Positions 9,920-21,640 of a stretch of 64,000 bases of DNA are shown here, in pieces. The position numbers and the translations under genes are program-made. The DNA comes from Theobroma cacao (taxonomy: Eukaryota > Streptophyta > Magnoliopsida > Malvales > Malvaceae): contig NC_030858.1 of assembly GCF_000208745.1 (NCBI RefSeq), positions 27,413,949 through 27,477,948 of the forward strand, written 5' to 3'. Every line of letters begins with the position of its first letter. The stretch's first letter is position 1. A model generated the notes under the pieces. The model was not told the DNA's origin. It did not search any database and saw nothing but the letters and a program-made list of their open reading frames with translations.

Positions 9920-12900
9920 CAGATGCAGTCCAGACAATATGAGGATCTTAACAGTTTGCTTATTGTGCCGAGGGAGAAGTAGGCATTTAGGTCACTATTA
10001 ACACCCACTGTAAGTGGTCGTAACTGTATTACATCAATAAGACCCTCCAAAAGAAAAGGGAGTACGATGCAGTGAAGAGTACGTTTTTCGGGTTGCTATT
10101 GGACATATATCCGCAAGGCTACTTCTCCGTTGGTCTCCTACATAACATCATGATCCGTCGAATCACTGTGATAGATTTAATAGAGCATGAGCTATGGTTT
10201 GCCATTAGGAAAAGCAAGGTGCGCATATCAAAGTCAAAGTTCTGCCTTATCACCAGACTGAAGTTTGGTTGAATGCCAGATGTGTTCACACGACCGTACG
10301 AGGTTGTTGCGGATGAAATTCATGTGCGATACTGGAACGGGCAGTAGAGCATTAAGCTGCAGGCCTTGCTTGATACGTTTCGTGGAGGCAACTTTCTGTG
10401 ATTGGGAGACGTGACCAAGATGGCACTCATCTTGATCGCGAATAACATTTTATTTGGTCAAGACTACCATAGACGGGTGACGCCTTGGCTCTTGTCATTG
10501 GTGGAGGACATCAACGCTTGGAATGTCTTCCCATGGGTTCACTATGTTTAAAGGCTAACCTTGGACTACCTTTAAAAAGGGTTCGAAGTGCCTTCCTCGA
10601 ACGTGTATAAGGCTCGTTTACGATACAACATTTACAGATTCGCGTGAGTGATACAAGTACTGTCACATAAAATTTTTCATTTTCCTTTTGACATAATAAT
10701 TTATGGTTGCAATCGTTTATCATTTACAGTCTGTTAATGGTTACATTTGACTTGCAGTTCTTAGCAATGGAGGCAATTCTGGCCTTGCGAAAGATAGTTG
10801 CCCCCTCTACTCCAAAGGATGTCTACCCATGCATGTGCAGATGGCAATGCAACTAGAAGACAAAAGACTTCTACAAGGCAGTTGAGATGTTGGAGTCATC
10901 TCAGCAAGTGAGTAAACAATTACCAATTTCTACTATGAATTTGTATAATAATTTTCCCTAAAATTTAATCACAATCTCTATTTTACAGTTGTGGGCAGTG
11001 GAGACCTTGGAGTCGACTCCAGATGAGGCCAACTGGGATTATTTTGTGGACATTGATTTCCCATTATCTAAGGGCCACCAATACATGCCAATAAGGCACG
11101 TGGAGGATCGGGTGGATTGGGGCTTAAGTGCAAGGACAAAGAGGAGAAACTTGAAGCACAAAAGAGCCACTAGTTCCATGAAGTGAAGGCACACCGTCGC
11201 TATTGTCGTCGATGAACTGTCAGTTCCCAAGTTGATAGAGGAAGGTGATGACCATGGCAATGGCAATGAAGAGCCGGTAAAGACGGTTCTAAAGGTTTGT
11301 GTCCAACAATTCCATATGTGATTATCGAATAACGTATATGTGTTTGCAGTTAGACTATGCGACGACAGCTCCACAACCACCAATGGGTCCTCCTCAGACT
11401 TACAGTGCTAACGACCCATCGATAAGATCAATTCTAATAGTTTGTGTTCAACATTTCTACATATGTTTATCGAGTAACACATTAATTTCTATTATTGCAG
11501 TTGAGGGAGGCAACCACAACTCCTCAACCTCTAATTAGTCTTGCTTAACCGCAAAGTGGTAATGAGCTGTCGGTAAGGATATTAAAGTTCTAACGGGTAA
11601 TGTTCAAAATTCCATATATGATTATTGAATAACACAGTAATATATGTTATTGCAGTTGACGCATTCAACAAGAGTCAATGATGGAGTAGTCACGAAGTGT
11701 CACTTGCGACGGATCATGCATCGATATAAAAAAGACATGTCAGAGCTGAAGGCTTCAATTTAGTCGTAACTTTGGCGATGCAAACGTTTGAGGACCGTGT
11801 TGTTGCTCGAATTTTTGACGGCCTGAAATCACAGGTACGTTATTCTATCTTCGCTCATATATTGGTCGTTTACGTTTAGTAGGTGTAGTTCTATTTTTTA
11901 TCCTCGGTTTATGGTTTGTAGTATTATATGAGTTAACGAATTTTCCCATTTGTCTCATTCTATAGGGCAGTCCTTTATCTCACGGTGCTGGTGAGGACCA
12001 CGATGATGCTGCTAGTGTTGATGGAAACCTTGTTCCTAAGGCCGATCCGGTTATTGATGCATTTCCAAGAGGATAGGGGGCTCTTCACTCAGTCGTGGGT
12101 GAAGGAAAGCATCTTCCTCAGGTTGATGCATTAGTAAAGGTAGCAGTAGAAGGGGACCATCTTCCTCAAAGCACTCCTGAAGCCAGCTGTTCACGGTTGT
12201 CGTGACCAGAGTCATCTAATGTCTATCATCATGTGCACAAATTTCAAACCCAATTGAGCTGGTACGGTTGAAAATGGTGAGCAAATACAAGGCAAGCCCA
12301 TATGTCGACCCATCAATGAGCCGTCGGGATGTAAAAAGCACAATGGTTGAAGCGTATGAAGCTTTCAAGAAAGACGAGTGTGCGAGGTAAGCTCATAAAT
12401 AACATTACAAATATTGTTTTTTAATGAAACATTAATCCACCAAGGCTTTTCAAACTCATTCTATTACATATGCAAGCGTAACGTAGGGATCTTAGGGGAT
12501 CAAGGGGCTGACTTTTTCACAACATTAGAGGATCCCAAAAAAGAAATGACTAGTGAACATATAAACGCATGCCTCAACGTACTTTGTAAATGGATGACAG
12601 GGTCGAAGTCGAAGCTGTACACTACTCGTGCATGCGTGGTTAACATGATATTCTTCATAAGTATATTTGAAAAATTTTCAATTCTGAAAATACTAAGTTT
12701 TTGATTGCATTAAGTGTAAACTAATGTATACATGCTTCATAGGACACCATCCATATGCTACACACCTCATTTCCAATTGAAGATGCTCGGTCGATAATGG
12801 AAATTTCATATGAGTTGTGGGCATACGTGGAGGGTGAGAAGCCGACGTACGGTAAAAAATGGAAAGATTTCGATTTCATCCTCGTGCCTTGCAATGTCAG

Positions 12901-13216
12901 TGGGCATTGGGTGGTAGCGAAGATCGACTTGGTGAGGTGGACGATCAAGGTGGTGGACTTCACAAGAACTTCGGATGCTAAGGATAATGGAGTGCAAGTA
13001 GCTCAGATGACACCTCTTACGACAATTATCCCAATCAACTGCCACTAAGCCGGTTATTTCAACAAAACACGCTGAAAGACATGGGGATTTGATGCCGATG
13101 CCATTGGAAATTCATTTGCCAAAAGCTAAAGTGCATTGACAAAATGATAGTGTAAGCTGCGATATATTCATGATAAGGTACATTAACGATATTTTGCAAT
13201 CGAAATCGATCACAGT
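9920..13216 (+). pseudogene. DUF1985 / Ulp1-type C48 cysteine peptidase gene of the MULE
   Basis: Ulp1/SENP peptidases cleave SUMO-like modifiers; MULE-borne copies have unknown roles. The DUF1985 region at about 10075-10640 (STFFGLLLDIYPQG, ELWFAIRKSKVRISKSKFCLIT, HRRVTPWLLSLVEDINAWN) is broken by stops near 10270, 10347, 10399, 10549 and 10573. Next comes AMEAILALRKIVAPSTPKDV at about 10768-10830, then exons with acceptors near 10988, 11349, 11500 and 11655. The peptidase domain is at 12725-13210: WKDFDFILVPCNVSGHWVV supplies the His, VVDFTR the Asp, and, after a frameshift, QNDSVSCDIFMIRYI supplies the Cys (about 13155). The catalytic triad is thus still readable although the gene is dead; the usual Gly after Cys is Asp. 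It begins just inside the left repeat arm. Confidence 0.82.
11277..11662 (+). repeat. Tandem exon-intron modules within the Ulp1 gene
   Basis: Three intron copies, recognisable by TGTCCAACAATTCC / TGTTCAACATTTCT / TGTTCAAAATTCCA at about 11300, 11446 and 11602, each ending in a GCAG acceptor. They separate two copies of a 72-bp mini-exon encoding 24 residues with an ATTAPQP / ATTTPQP start. The spacing of about 145-156 bp indicates duplication of an intron plus exon unit. One donor has decayed from GT to AT. Confidence 0.75.
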
Positions 13217-13438
13217 TAAGTAAAATATGATTGCAAATATACGTTGCCAATACACTCTAGAAATTTTTTCTAATAGTTGTGAGAACAAACCCTGAACATA
13301 TCGACCCTTGTCTGTACATTTTTTGAATATACAATTAATTTTATTAATTTTAATATTCGTACATTTTATACAATACTTTTTCTTTCTCAATTCAAACACA
13401 GTGCCTTTAAATTTTAATATTGCAACCATGTGGTGTGT
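13217..13438. other. MULE intergenic DNA
   Basis: AT-rich sequence between the end of the Ulp1 homology and array C. Nothing recognised. Confidence 0.5.
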
Positions 13439-13965
13439 CACACAATTCGAGCATGGCGTGTCACCCTTGAAAACTAGAACAAGTCAACGTGTCATGCCAA
13501 GTATCTGGTTCCACTCAGCGTGTCACCACAATTGGGGCATGCCGTGTCACCCCACAATACAACAAGAAGTCAGCGTGTCACCACAGAAATATGCATGAAC
13601 ACAGCGTGTTACGCCAACTATCGACTTCCACTCAGCATGTCACCACAAGATGGGGCGTGCCGTGTCACCCCACAATACTGCAAGAAGTTAGCGTGTCACC
13701 ATAAAAATCTGCATGCACTCATCGTGTTACGCCAACTATCTAGTTCCACTCAGCGTGCCACCATAAAATGTGGCGTGCCGTGTCACCCAACAATACTGCA
13801 AGAAGTCAGCGTGTCACCACAGAAATCTACATGCACTTAGCGTGTGACGCCAACTATATGCTTCCACTTAGTGTGTCACCACAAGATGGGGTGTGTCATG
13901 TCACCCCACAATAATGCATCAACATGTCACCACAAAAATCTGCATACACTCAACGTGTCAACTTA
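13439..13965 (+). repeat. Array C: higher-order tandem repeat, period about 117 bp
   Basis: Units start at 13516, 13633, 13751 and 13869 (period 117-118). Each unit consists of a 55-bp piece (CAGCGTGTCACCACAAGATG... ATACTGCAAGAAGT) and two pieces of about 31 bp starting CAGCGTGTCACCAC and CAGCGTGTTACGCC. The sub-unit length and GCGTGTYAC core match the 31-bp arrays of the arms. It lies between the 3' ends of the two convergent MULE genes. Confidence 0.85.
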
Positions 13966-14778
13966 GCATAATATATTTTTTAGGAATTTTCGTCCTTATA
14001 TTTCAATTTTATTTTTAAAATGTTTTAATATAATAAAAATTATTTATGATGATTCATAGATGAAATTTGATTGGATGATCCATAAATTTTTTAAATTTAT
14101 TTGGTCAAGTCATGTGTTTTAATATTAAATATCATATCATATGTTTTTAATTAGTCCAAAATTTTCTCTTCCTAGACTTCCATCCTTTAAAGTAAACTCC
14201 TTGGTACAATATTATTATTATTATTTTGTTAAGTGATTGGCTTAAAGTTTTATATGGAGGTATTAATAAGATAAAATAAATGTTGTAATTAAAAAATTAC
14301 AAAGACAAATTGAACATGAGGATTTAGAAAGCTACTAAAGTTAGATGAATTAATTTTATATCTCTTAAGAGATTTGATTGTAAGAACAAAAAAGTTTAAA
14401 TCAAATGAAATAGAAAAGAATTAAATTAAATCATTAATTGTTTAATACAAGTCATAATAAAATGTGAGAAATGGGGTAACAGTATAGGAACTTCGTAAGT
14501 CTATCCAATGTTCAAAACTACGGACAAAATGAAATGAATAATCAAATAATATATCTAAAAAATTAATAAAAAAATAAAGACTCATCTACAAGAGGAAACT
14601 AACAAACACAAAATCCAAATATGAATGAATGCAAGATACTGCAAAAGCAAATTGTGACAAAGGTATTGCACATGGGTTACACATTTAGTTAGGCCGACAA
14701 GCTGTCTTCATCCACAAGACACCCAACGTTTTCAAACATTGTCCTTCGTATTAGACAATTATTATGTGTGTGACTGGT
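13966..14778. other. MULE intergenic DNA between the convergent genes
   Basis: AT-rich; a TTATTATTATT run near 14210. I see no gene. It probably contains the 3' untranslated region of the minus-strand transposase gene. Confidence 0.5.
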
Positions 14779-17700
14779 TTATTTGCAACTTGAACATGCT
14801 TTCGGTCGACTCACTCTTGGAGGCACCGATTGACTTGGAGATGGTGCCAAATTTATGGATGGAACTTCAAATGGTGATGGGCAATTATGTTTATTATAGC
14901 CATACCTCTTGCATTGTGAACATCTTCGTGCTCGATTGCCTTCACCGATCAATGAAATCCTTCTCCTCCTAGGTCTTCTCGCTTGGCCTTGCCAAGGTGG
15001 TGGCAAGACGACAATTTGTTTCACATAAGAAGGGATGTCCCACTCACTAAGATGGCCTACCGGGCAAATGGACCCCGTATAACCCTCCACCAAAATGGTT
15101 GTCTTATAGTAGTCAGTGCAGAATTCAATGGCTTTACGTTTGCATTTATTGAAATATATAATGAACTCAACGTTCAAGCACAATGTAAATACTATGTCAA
15201 TTAGGGTTCAAATAAAAAATAAAGATATTCTGACTTTATTATTGCAATGGCATGGCTGCATGGCAGTAAATCTGTTTGGAACTCACAACATGAACACGTC
15301 TTCGGGGACAGGTTTACAAGTTCGTCCATATTCCCATCTTTAACTTCGAACTCCACTCGATTGATAGGTTTAACCACAAAGCGATGTACATCATTAAACC
15401 GTTTGCTCAACTGCTTGGCAACCCAAGGGCTGAAAGGCGCGGTCACCTTGACGGCCTCCTTGTACCGGTCATGGAACCAACACTGAAACATGTTTCTGAT
15501 GAACTTGATCAAAACAGTGATTGCATTTGTCTTGCTGGTGAACAAGCACGTGCCCATCTTTCAAGGCCTATTCTCATAAAGTCAACGTGGGCTCCCACAT
15601 GAATCTGCTTGAGCTAGTTCATATGTATGTTAAAATTGGAAACCTTATAGCAATCTTGAGCAAAGGTGAAAATCATAGAAACGTCGTCGCGCTTGAACTT
15701 GTTTTTAAAGCTTTTCTTCAAGTGGTACCCTCATAAACCGTGGTGCGCTTCTAAGTATGAATTTTGGATTGCTTTCTTAATGCCAAGATGCTGATCAGAA
15801 ATGAACATAGTGTTTTCAGGACAACCAACCGCATCACGTAGCTTGCTAAGAAACCAGGTCCACAAGTCTTCGTGCTCAACATAGCCGATACCAAACGCAA
15901 CTGGATATACGCACTCGTTCGTATCTTTGCATACAGCAACAAACAGAACACCCTTGAACCTGCCTTTTAGATATGTCACATCAATTGCAACCGTAGGACG
16001 CATTACATCCCTCAACCCCCGAATACAAGCTCTGTATGCCCAGAAACAATATTTGAATCTTTTTGCCTCATCAGTAGCCACTGCAGTGACTATGCCGTGA
16101 TTTTCTTGTTCCAACATATAAACATACGAGGGTAGTAGTTGAAATGTCTCCTTCGATGGACCTAAAACAAGCCTTTCTGCATGCTCCTTCGTTTGCCAGG
16201 CCTTACCATATAGGCATTCCAATCCCTACTGAACCCTCATCTCACCAATTATGTCTTTAGGTCTCAATGCTACTCCATTAGCTTGAAGCTTATGTGACAT
16301 AAGTTCACCAATTATCTTCACACTCACAGTTGCAAATCACCCTTGCAAACCATCGACAGTACACGTGTGTACTTTGTGGAACGTCTGAACTTGCCAATAT
16401 TCTTCTTCTTTAGGTAACTTTGTTGCACGCACACTGAACTTGCATGCCTTGTCCTTGCAACCAACCTCATAACGAGTTTTACATGACCATTTTACTCTTA
16501 TCCCAAACTGTTCTTTTAGAGCCAACATGTTCAAAGCTCGTTTCAACTCGGCCTTCGAGGAAAATATTCTTCCTTTGTATAAGCGATCATCGGCACATGT
16601 CGACTCCTCAGTTGTAATTGTTTGGAAGGAGAACCTTTCTGCACCTAGAATTACTCACGTACGAGATATCTCTACATTTCCCCTTTCCTGATAATTGTCA
16701 TGGAGCAATGTACAAAGGGAACTGTCAAGCCTTACTCTATTATATACTTGTCATGTCATTCATGTAGTTGATAGCATATCTACATACTGGGATACCTCGG
16801 AGAATCGTTAAAAGTCGGTATCGTACCTAGTGATACAATTAAGTCGATTAAAACCTCAAACTAGTTTGAATAGAGATTTTAGGATATATTTGAGAGTTAT
16901 TGAACCTTAGAATGTCTTAATATGGTGATTCGGAGTTCGAGGATTAATTTGGAATCAAATTAGAAATTTTCATAATGTAGGAACAAAATAGTCATTTTGC
17001 CACCCAAGGGCAAAATTGGAATGTTGGACGAATTTTTTTTTTTACCAAGTTTGACTAATTGGAGCATGATTTGAATTTGAGAAATGAAAATTTTAATTCC
17101 AATATTTTTTCAAACATAAGGGCAAAACAGTCATTTTACGTGTCCATGTGGACGTAATTGGAATTTTTAGAATTTTACACCACCATAACACTTGTCAAGC
17201 CCATGAATTTCACCTATTATTATTTTATACTTTGGATAATTAAGAGATTACATGTGGTGGTGGGAAAATGCTTAATTGTTAAATTTTAACCATGGACCAA
17301 TCACATGGTGACACATGTCAAGCTTTAATATTTTTATAATTTCCTTTATAAACTCAACATAAACTCTCCCATTTCACTCTTCATGGCCGGCCAAAGCAAA
17401 GAACAAAGAGAAAAGAATAGAAACAAACCCCTAGAGAGGAAAATTCAAGAGAAATTTGTGAAAATTCAAGAGAAATTTTTTGAATTTCAAAGAACAAAGC
17501 AATCAAAGGTAAGATTTTTCAATTTTAGCTTAAAATCTATCTTTCCCATGCTTTCTTTTTCATTTTCTATGGTTGAAACACAAGTTTTCATGAGGGAACA
17601 CTTGTTGGCCAAACATAAGGAGAGAGGTTTTGATGATGAATTTTGCTAGATTTCATGATATCTTAGTGTTTTTAGTTGTTTGATGATGTTTGACATGAAA

Positions 17701-20700
17701 AACAAGCAAGAAAATCACATGCCCTTCAACAACCCTCTTTGGCCGAATGTTATAGGTGAGATGTTGATGATGGATTTTGTTGTATTTCATGTTATTTAGC
17801 TCGTAATTGATGATTTATGGTATCGGATATCGAAAACGGTTATCGAAAAGTATAGTTCCTTTAGTAAACGACTTGAACAATAATGAGAAAATCATAGTGA
17901 ATGGACTTGGATTTGATTCTTAATGATATAGATGGATTTATTGGACTGTGTTAACACTGATTAGCACGTTAGTTCGGAATCGAAATGAATTTCGGCTATG
18001 ATGAATTAAGTCACAATCAAGCTCATTGAGGTACTTGATGTATTTGGAATATTGGAAGTGTAATGAATATATTTGAAGTTGAATCAGATGTTTTGGTTAA
18101 TTTAACAGTGTATAGTTCGAGTTAGGTCAAATACAAATTCAGTCCGATCATAATTGAACCCACGTAGAACACCATCTTTAAGTGATTATTTGAACAATTC
18201 TCATTCAATTTCATGCATTCATATAGTGCCTGAAATAGTAATAGTTTGGCACAAATATTTTGAATTACGTGTCGTGTATTATGTATAGGTGGTGAGCCCT
18301 CTGATAAGGGTAAAGATATCGTACCCGAGGACCAAGAATAAGAGTACTCCAAACTCCCGTTATTGTGAGTAATCAAATATTCACCTTAACTATCTAAAGT
18401 AGTTTATACTTGTTTTATGATTTTAAAGAATAATGAACTTAAACCGTAGATTTTTATGTTTTATAAGTTAAGTTTTAGTTAAATGAATGAGATTTATAAA
18501 TTGTTTTGCAATTCAATGACGATTTTGGAAATTGAGTGGGTGGAGATTATATACTTGTGTTATCTATATATATATATATATATATATATATGGTTTGAAT
18601 TGATGGCTTATGGCAATGTGATGGCATGAATGGCTTGTGGTTTATGGATTATATAAACTATTTTGCTTTACCTTGACAGGCTGGGTAATATTATATTAGC
18701 TATGTCATGCTGTCGAAATTTTTATTGATTTGGTAAGTTATTTGATTAGCTTACTGCAATAAGCGGGTTTTCGTGGACTAGCCTATTAAAGGGGTACGGT
18801 AAACCCCGTTATATTTTACCTTAGTACAAGAGGCGCGGAGGATATCTCCTAAGGTAAGTTTAGAGTTCACTTCACGCCGAACCACCACGTGATGATGAAA
18901 CTCAGCCAACGTCAAGGAATGGCTATATTTTAAAAGTAAAAACATGTTTTATGGGTATATGTCGTTTTAACATCCTTGACGGACTCGATTGGATGCTCGG
19001 GCCAAGGTGTCACCGAGTATGAGTTTTGGCATAAGCCAAGTTTTTAAGAGAATCATAAGCCTTGTTGATTATTTCAATGAAATGTAATTGTTTTATATGA
19101 ATTGAAATGAGTTTTAAATGTTATGAATCATATTATGATGGGATGATTTAACTGTCTCCATTTACTCAGCGTTAGATGTTGTAGATGAACTTTGCTTACT
19201 CACTGGGTTTATAAAAAACTCACCCTTTCTTTTTACCCATTTTAGGTTCAGGACAGTCTGTAAACAGTCGATTTTGTCGATGGTTGCTTTTGGATTTGCA
19301 TCCTTAGAAATCAAAGGTCTACAATCTTGTATATTTTTAGTTATTTTAGGGCCCACATGTCATTGTAGAATATTTTGTATACCTGGTTTAGTGTGCTATT
19401 ATATATATGAATTTATTTTGCTCTTACGCTACAAAAATTGTTTATGCAGGATTCTATAAATATTGTTTTATAAGAAAATGAAATATTTGATTTAATATTT
19501 TATTTAGTTTGATTAGCCATAATTTCATTTTAAATGGATGATCTAGATTACTAAAATTATTTTTAGATAAAAAATGTATATTTTTTTATCATATATTGTA
19601 TTTTCACCAGGTTTCAAATTTTTCGGGTAAAAATTATCAAAATACCCCTGTGTAGCAGAAATTACTTTTTGTTTGTTTTTTATTTAAAAATAGTTTATTT
19701 TCCCTTAAAACATGATATTTAGTAACTATTGCTCACAGGGGAGACGTAAAGTTGATGCAATAGCCTTGCAAGGTTTCGGTTGACATTTCGAGTAATGAAT
19801 GTCTATCGAGACACCGCGACGATTGTCACGGGCTCGAAGGGAGTACCGGGTCGTGATAGGAATGAATCCCGTTCTCATCAGCGATGGGGTTATTGTATAT
19901 GGGGTCAACACACTGAACATCTCCTACATCAACACCTCCAACAGATTCCATTTCGCCTTCAACATTATTGCAAATTGGAATATCATTGTCATAAAGCCAA
20001 TCTTCGTTTGAACTCTCATCATGCCATTCATCAGGCCCATCATCCGAATTGTCATCAAATCTATCTTCATCGACAGGGAACAAATCCTCATTTCCCTTAT
20101 CAGATGCAGTATTATCCTCGAGCATCTTAGTGTCACCCTCCAATGTCGTAATGTTGTCCTCAAGTGTCGCATTCTCATTTGAAAATGCCATTACACCCTT
20201 TACAGTTTCACCCAATCATTACATTTGTTGGATACAAGTAACTAATTGGTTCGATGCACATCCTGATCAAAATTGTGCAGTCAACTGTTCTGTGAATGTC
20301 GTGTGTCTACAGGGCTGCACAAACTTTTGTGCATACATCAATTGCATTATTGTGTGTTACGGACCGAATGTTGTGGTATATGTGAAGCATTATATATCTC
20401 ATTTTGATTGAACTGATTACCATGTTGTTCAGTTTCTTCATGTGACATAACATTTGTTTGGTGTCCCTTAATGCTGATATACACAGCTAGAACATTCCTC
20501 TGTTCTAGCATAATTAATACAACATCCTCATCGTCTTTAATAATTGGCCGTGATAGCTCTCCGAGTGTACTCATCAATGCATGTAACTCAATCTCGTCAA
20601 TTTTTGAGTTTACCCCAACAACATCTTCAACCAGCTTCATCAATCCCACAAACGACAAATCACTCATAACACCCCGCATTCGTGACTCATCACCCTTGTA

Positions 20701-20770
20701 AATGCCATCCACCCACTGACCACTATGTCTTATCACAAGTTGCACAATTGGAACCCCACTGAAATTTTGA
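14779..20770 (-). pseudogene. MuDR-type transposase (MURA) gene, interrupted by a solo LTR
   Basis: MURA cuts and rejoins element ends in the nucleus. Reading leftwards: an N-terminal exon begins near 20760 after a TTTCAG acceptor (GVPIVQLVIRHSGQWVDG); an acidic linker lies at 19860-20215 (PVDEDRFDDNSDDGPDEW); the MuDR DNA-binding domain at 16337-16640 has two CxxxxC-type pairs (CKTRYEVGCKDKACKF); the MULE DDE domain at 15731-16222 shows DVTYLKGRFKG (first Asp) and FISDQH (second Asp); a SWIM zinc finger at about 15240-15330 has CSCCEF...PCSHA; after an intron near 15190, a CCHC knuckle reads CSQCKRYGYNKHNCP. Stops include TGA near 16657 and TAG near 16228, where Trp is usual, plus several at 20200-20350 with a frameshift. 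The gene starts just inside the right repeat arm. Confidence 0.88.
16723..19858 (+). mobile_element. Solo LTR of a Ty3/gypsy (Tekay/Del-like) element inside the transposase gene
   Basis: It starts TGTCAAGCCTTACTC and ends ACCGGGTCGTGATA, a worn form of the GGGTCGTGACA end seen in such LTRs. Flanks are GGAAC on the left and GGAAT on the right, a near-perfect 5-bp duplication. Removing the insert plus one duplication copy rejoins the minus-strand transposase frame (GIHS then LCTLLHD), which supports the boundaries. TATA-like TTTATAAAC at about 17343 precedes a leader with an open frame (MAGQSKEQREK) that I do not regard as a gene. A (TA)n tract lies at about 18565-18591. Length 3136 bp; no internal domains. 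Confidence 0.82.
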
Positions 20771-20829
20771 AAACAACAATAATTTGTCAATCATTTAACA
20801 CATTACATGACATGTCGTGTTCTAGAATA

Positions 20830-21140
20830 CATAAAATGTGGTAACACGCCATGCATATAACGTAAAATGTTGTAACACGCCATGCATATAACGTAAAATG
20901 TGGTAACATGCCATGCATATAACGTAAAATGTTGTAACACGACATGCATATAACATAAAATCTGGTAAACACCATGCATATAACGTAAGATGTTGTAACA
21001 CGCCAATCACCACAATTATTGTGTCCTTACATGAACTAGCCTAAAATACCTATGGCGTGTGACATGCCAATTAGTGTACTTATTGACTTGTTACATGAAC
21101 TGCCTTAAAATAACCAATGTCATGACATGCTAAAATAATG
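20830..21140 (-). repeat. Right inverted arm of the MULE with a 31-bp tandem array
   Basis: About five units (CCATGC positions near 20849, 20880, 20911, 20942, 20972) of pattern GTAACACGCCATGCATATAA then CGTAAAATGTT, the reverse complement of the left-arm unit. Beyond the array, 21003-21135 is the complement of 9541-9708. The arm sits directly upstream of the first recognised transposase exon. Confidence 0.9.
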
Positions 21141-21640
21141 CTAACACATGTTATAAATGCATGGCGTGTAACAACTCTGGGCAATGTTTCTAATCCATGT
21201 TCTAATTTCCACCAAATGTTTCAAAAATTTAAGTGTTGTAGCAATAATCCCAATAACATACCTTGATGTCATCTCTGCTATAAGGTCTGTTAATCTACGA
21301 CAATATAGTCAAATGCTGAGAGATAGACCACAACCCGATTACGATGGTGCTCAACAGAGAGTTGATAGAGCTCATATAGTTCAGAGAACTGAGAGAGCTG
21401 ATGACGATGGTGCTCAATAGAAGTTGACAAAGTTGAGACATTTCAGAGAGTTGAGAGAGAAAGATGAACGAGCTCAAACACCTGAGCATTTATTATTTAT
21501 TTATATTTTCTCTTTGACGGGAGAGAGATATTAGGACCCTAATTTGAAATGATGTTTTTAAGGCATTTTGGCCTACTCATGCTTCTTTTTGGCTAGAAAC
21601 AGATAACTTTATCAAGAGGTCCATTTCTCACAATTTCCTT
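21141..21640. other. Right subterminal part of the MULE
   Basis: Contains GAGAGAGTTGATAGAGCTCA-like internal repeats at about 21350-21460 (three similar AGAGAG...GATGGTGCTCAACAG words) and then the weak terminal inverted repeat. No gene supported. Confidence 0.5.

Larger units (their letters stand above)
8150..21640. mobile_element. Mutator-like element carrying an Ulp1 protease gene (Kaonashi/KI-MULE type), decayed
   Basis: The ends are weakly similar in inverted orientation: about 8150-8262 (GGGAAAA..., AAATAAACCTC, GATAAT, TTTTTAGCTA) matches the complement of about 21560-21640 (AAATGGACCTC, GATAAAG, TTTCTAGCCA), flanked by a 9-bp TTTAAAATT candidate duplication. Inside, arms 9541-9885 and 20830-21140 are clear inverted copies. 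Between them lie a plus-strand DUF1985/Ulp1 gene and a minus-strand MuDR-type transposase gene in convergent order. MULEs that have captured an Ulp1-like C48 peptidase are known in plants (Kaonashi). Both genes are dead. A 3.1-kb solo LTR is nested at 16723-19858; without it the element is about 10.4 kb. The identification is firm, the exact ends less so. Confidence 0.8.

Noticed and set aside
9702..10001. ORF of repeated MHGVLRHFTLYAWHV-like peptides
   Set aside because: It is a translation of the 31-bp tandem array; similar strings appear in three frames and on the opposite strand in the other arm.
13492..13840. Thr/His/Ser-rich ORFs (CHHKNLHALIVLRQLSSSTQ)
   Set aside because: They are translations of the 117-bp higher-order repeat in several frames.
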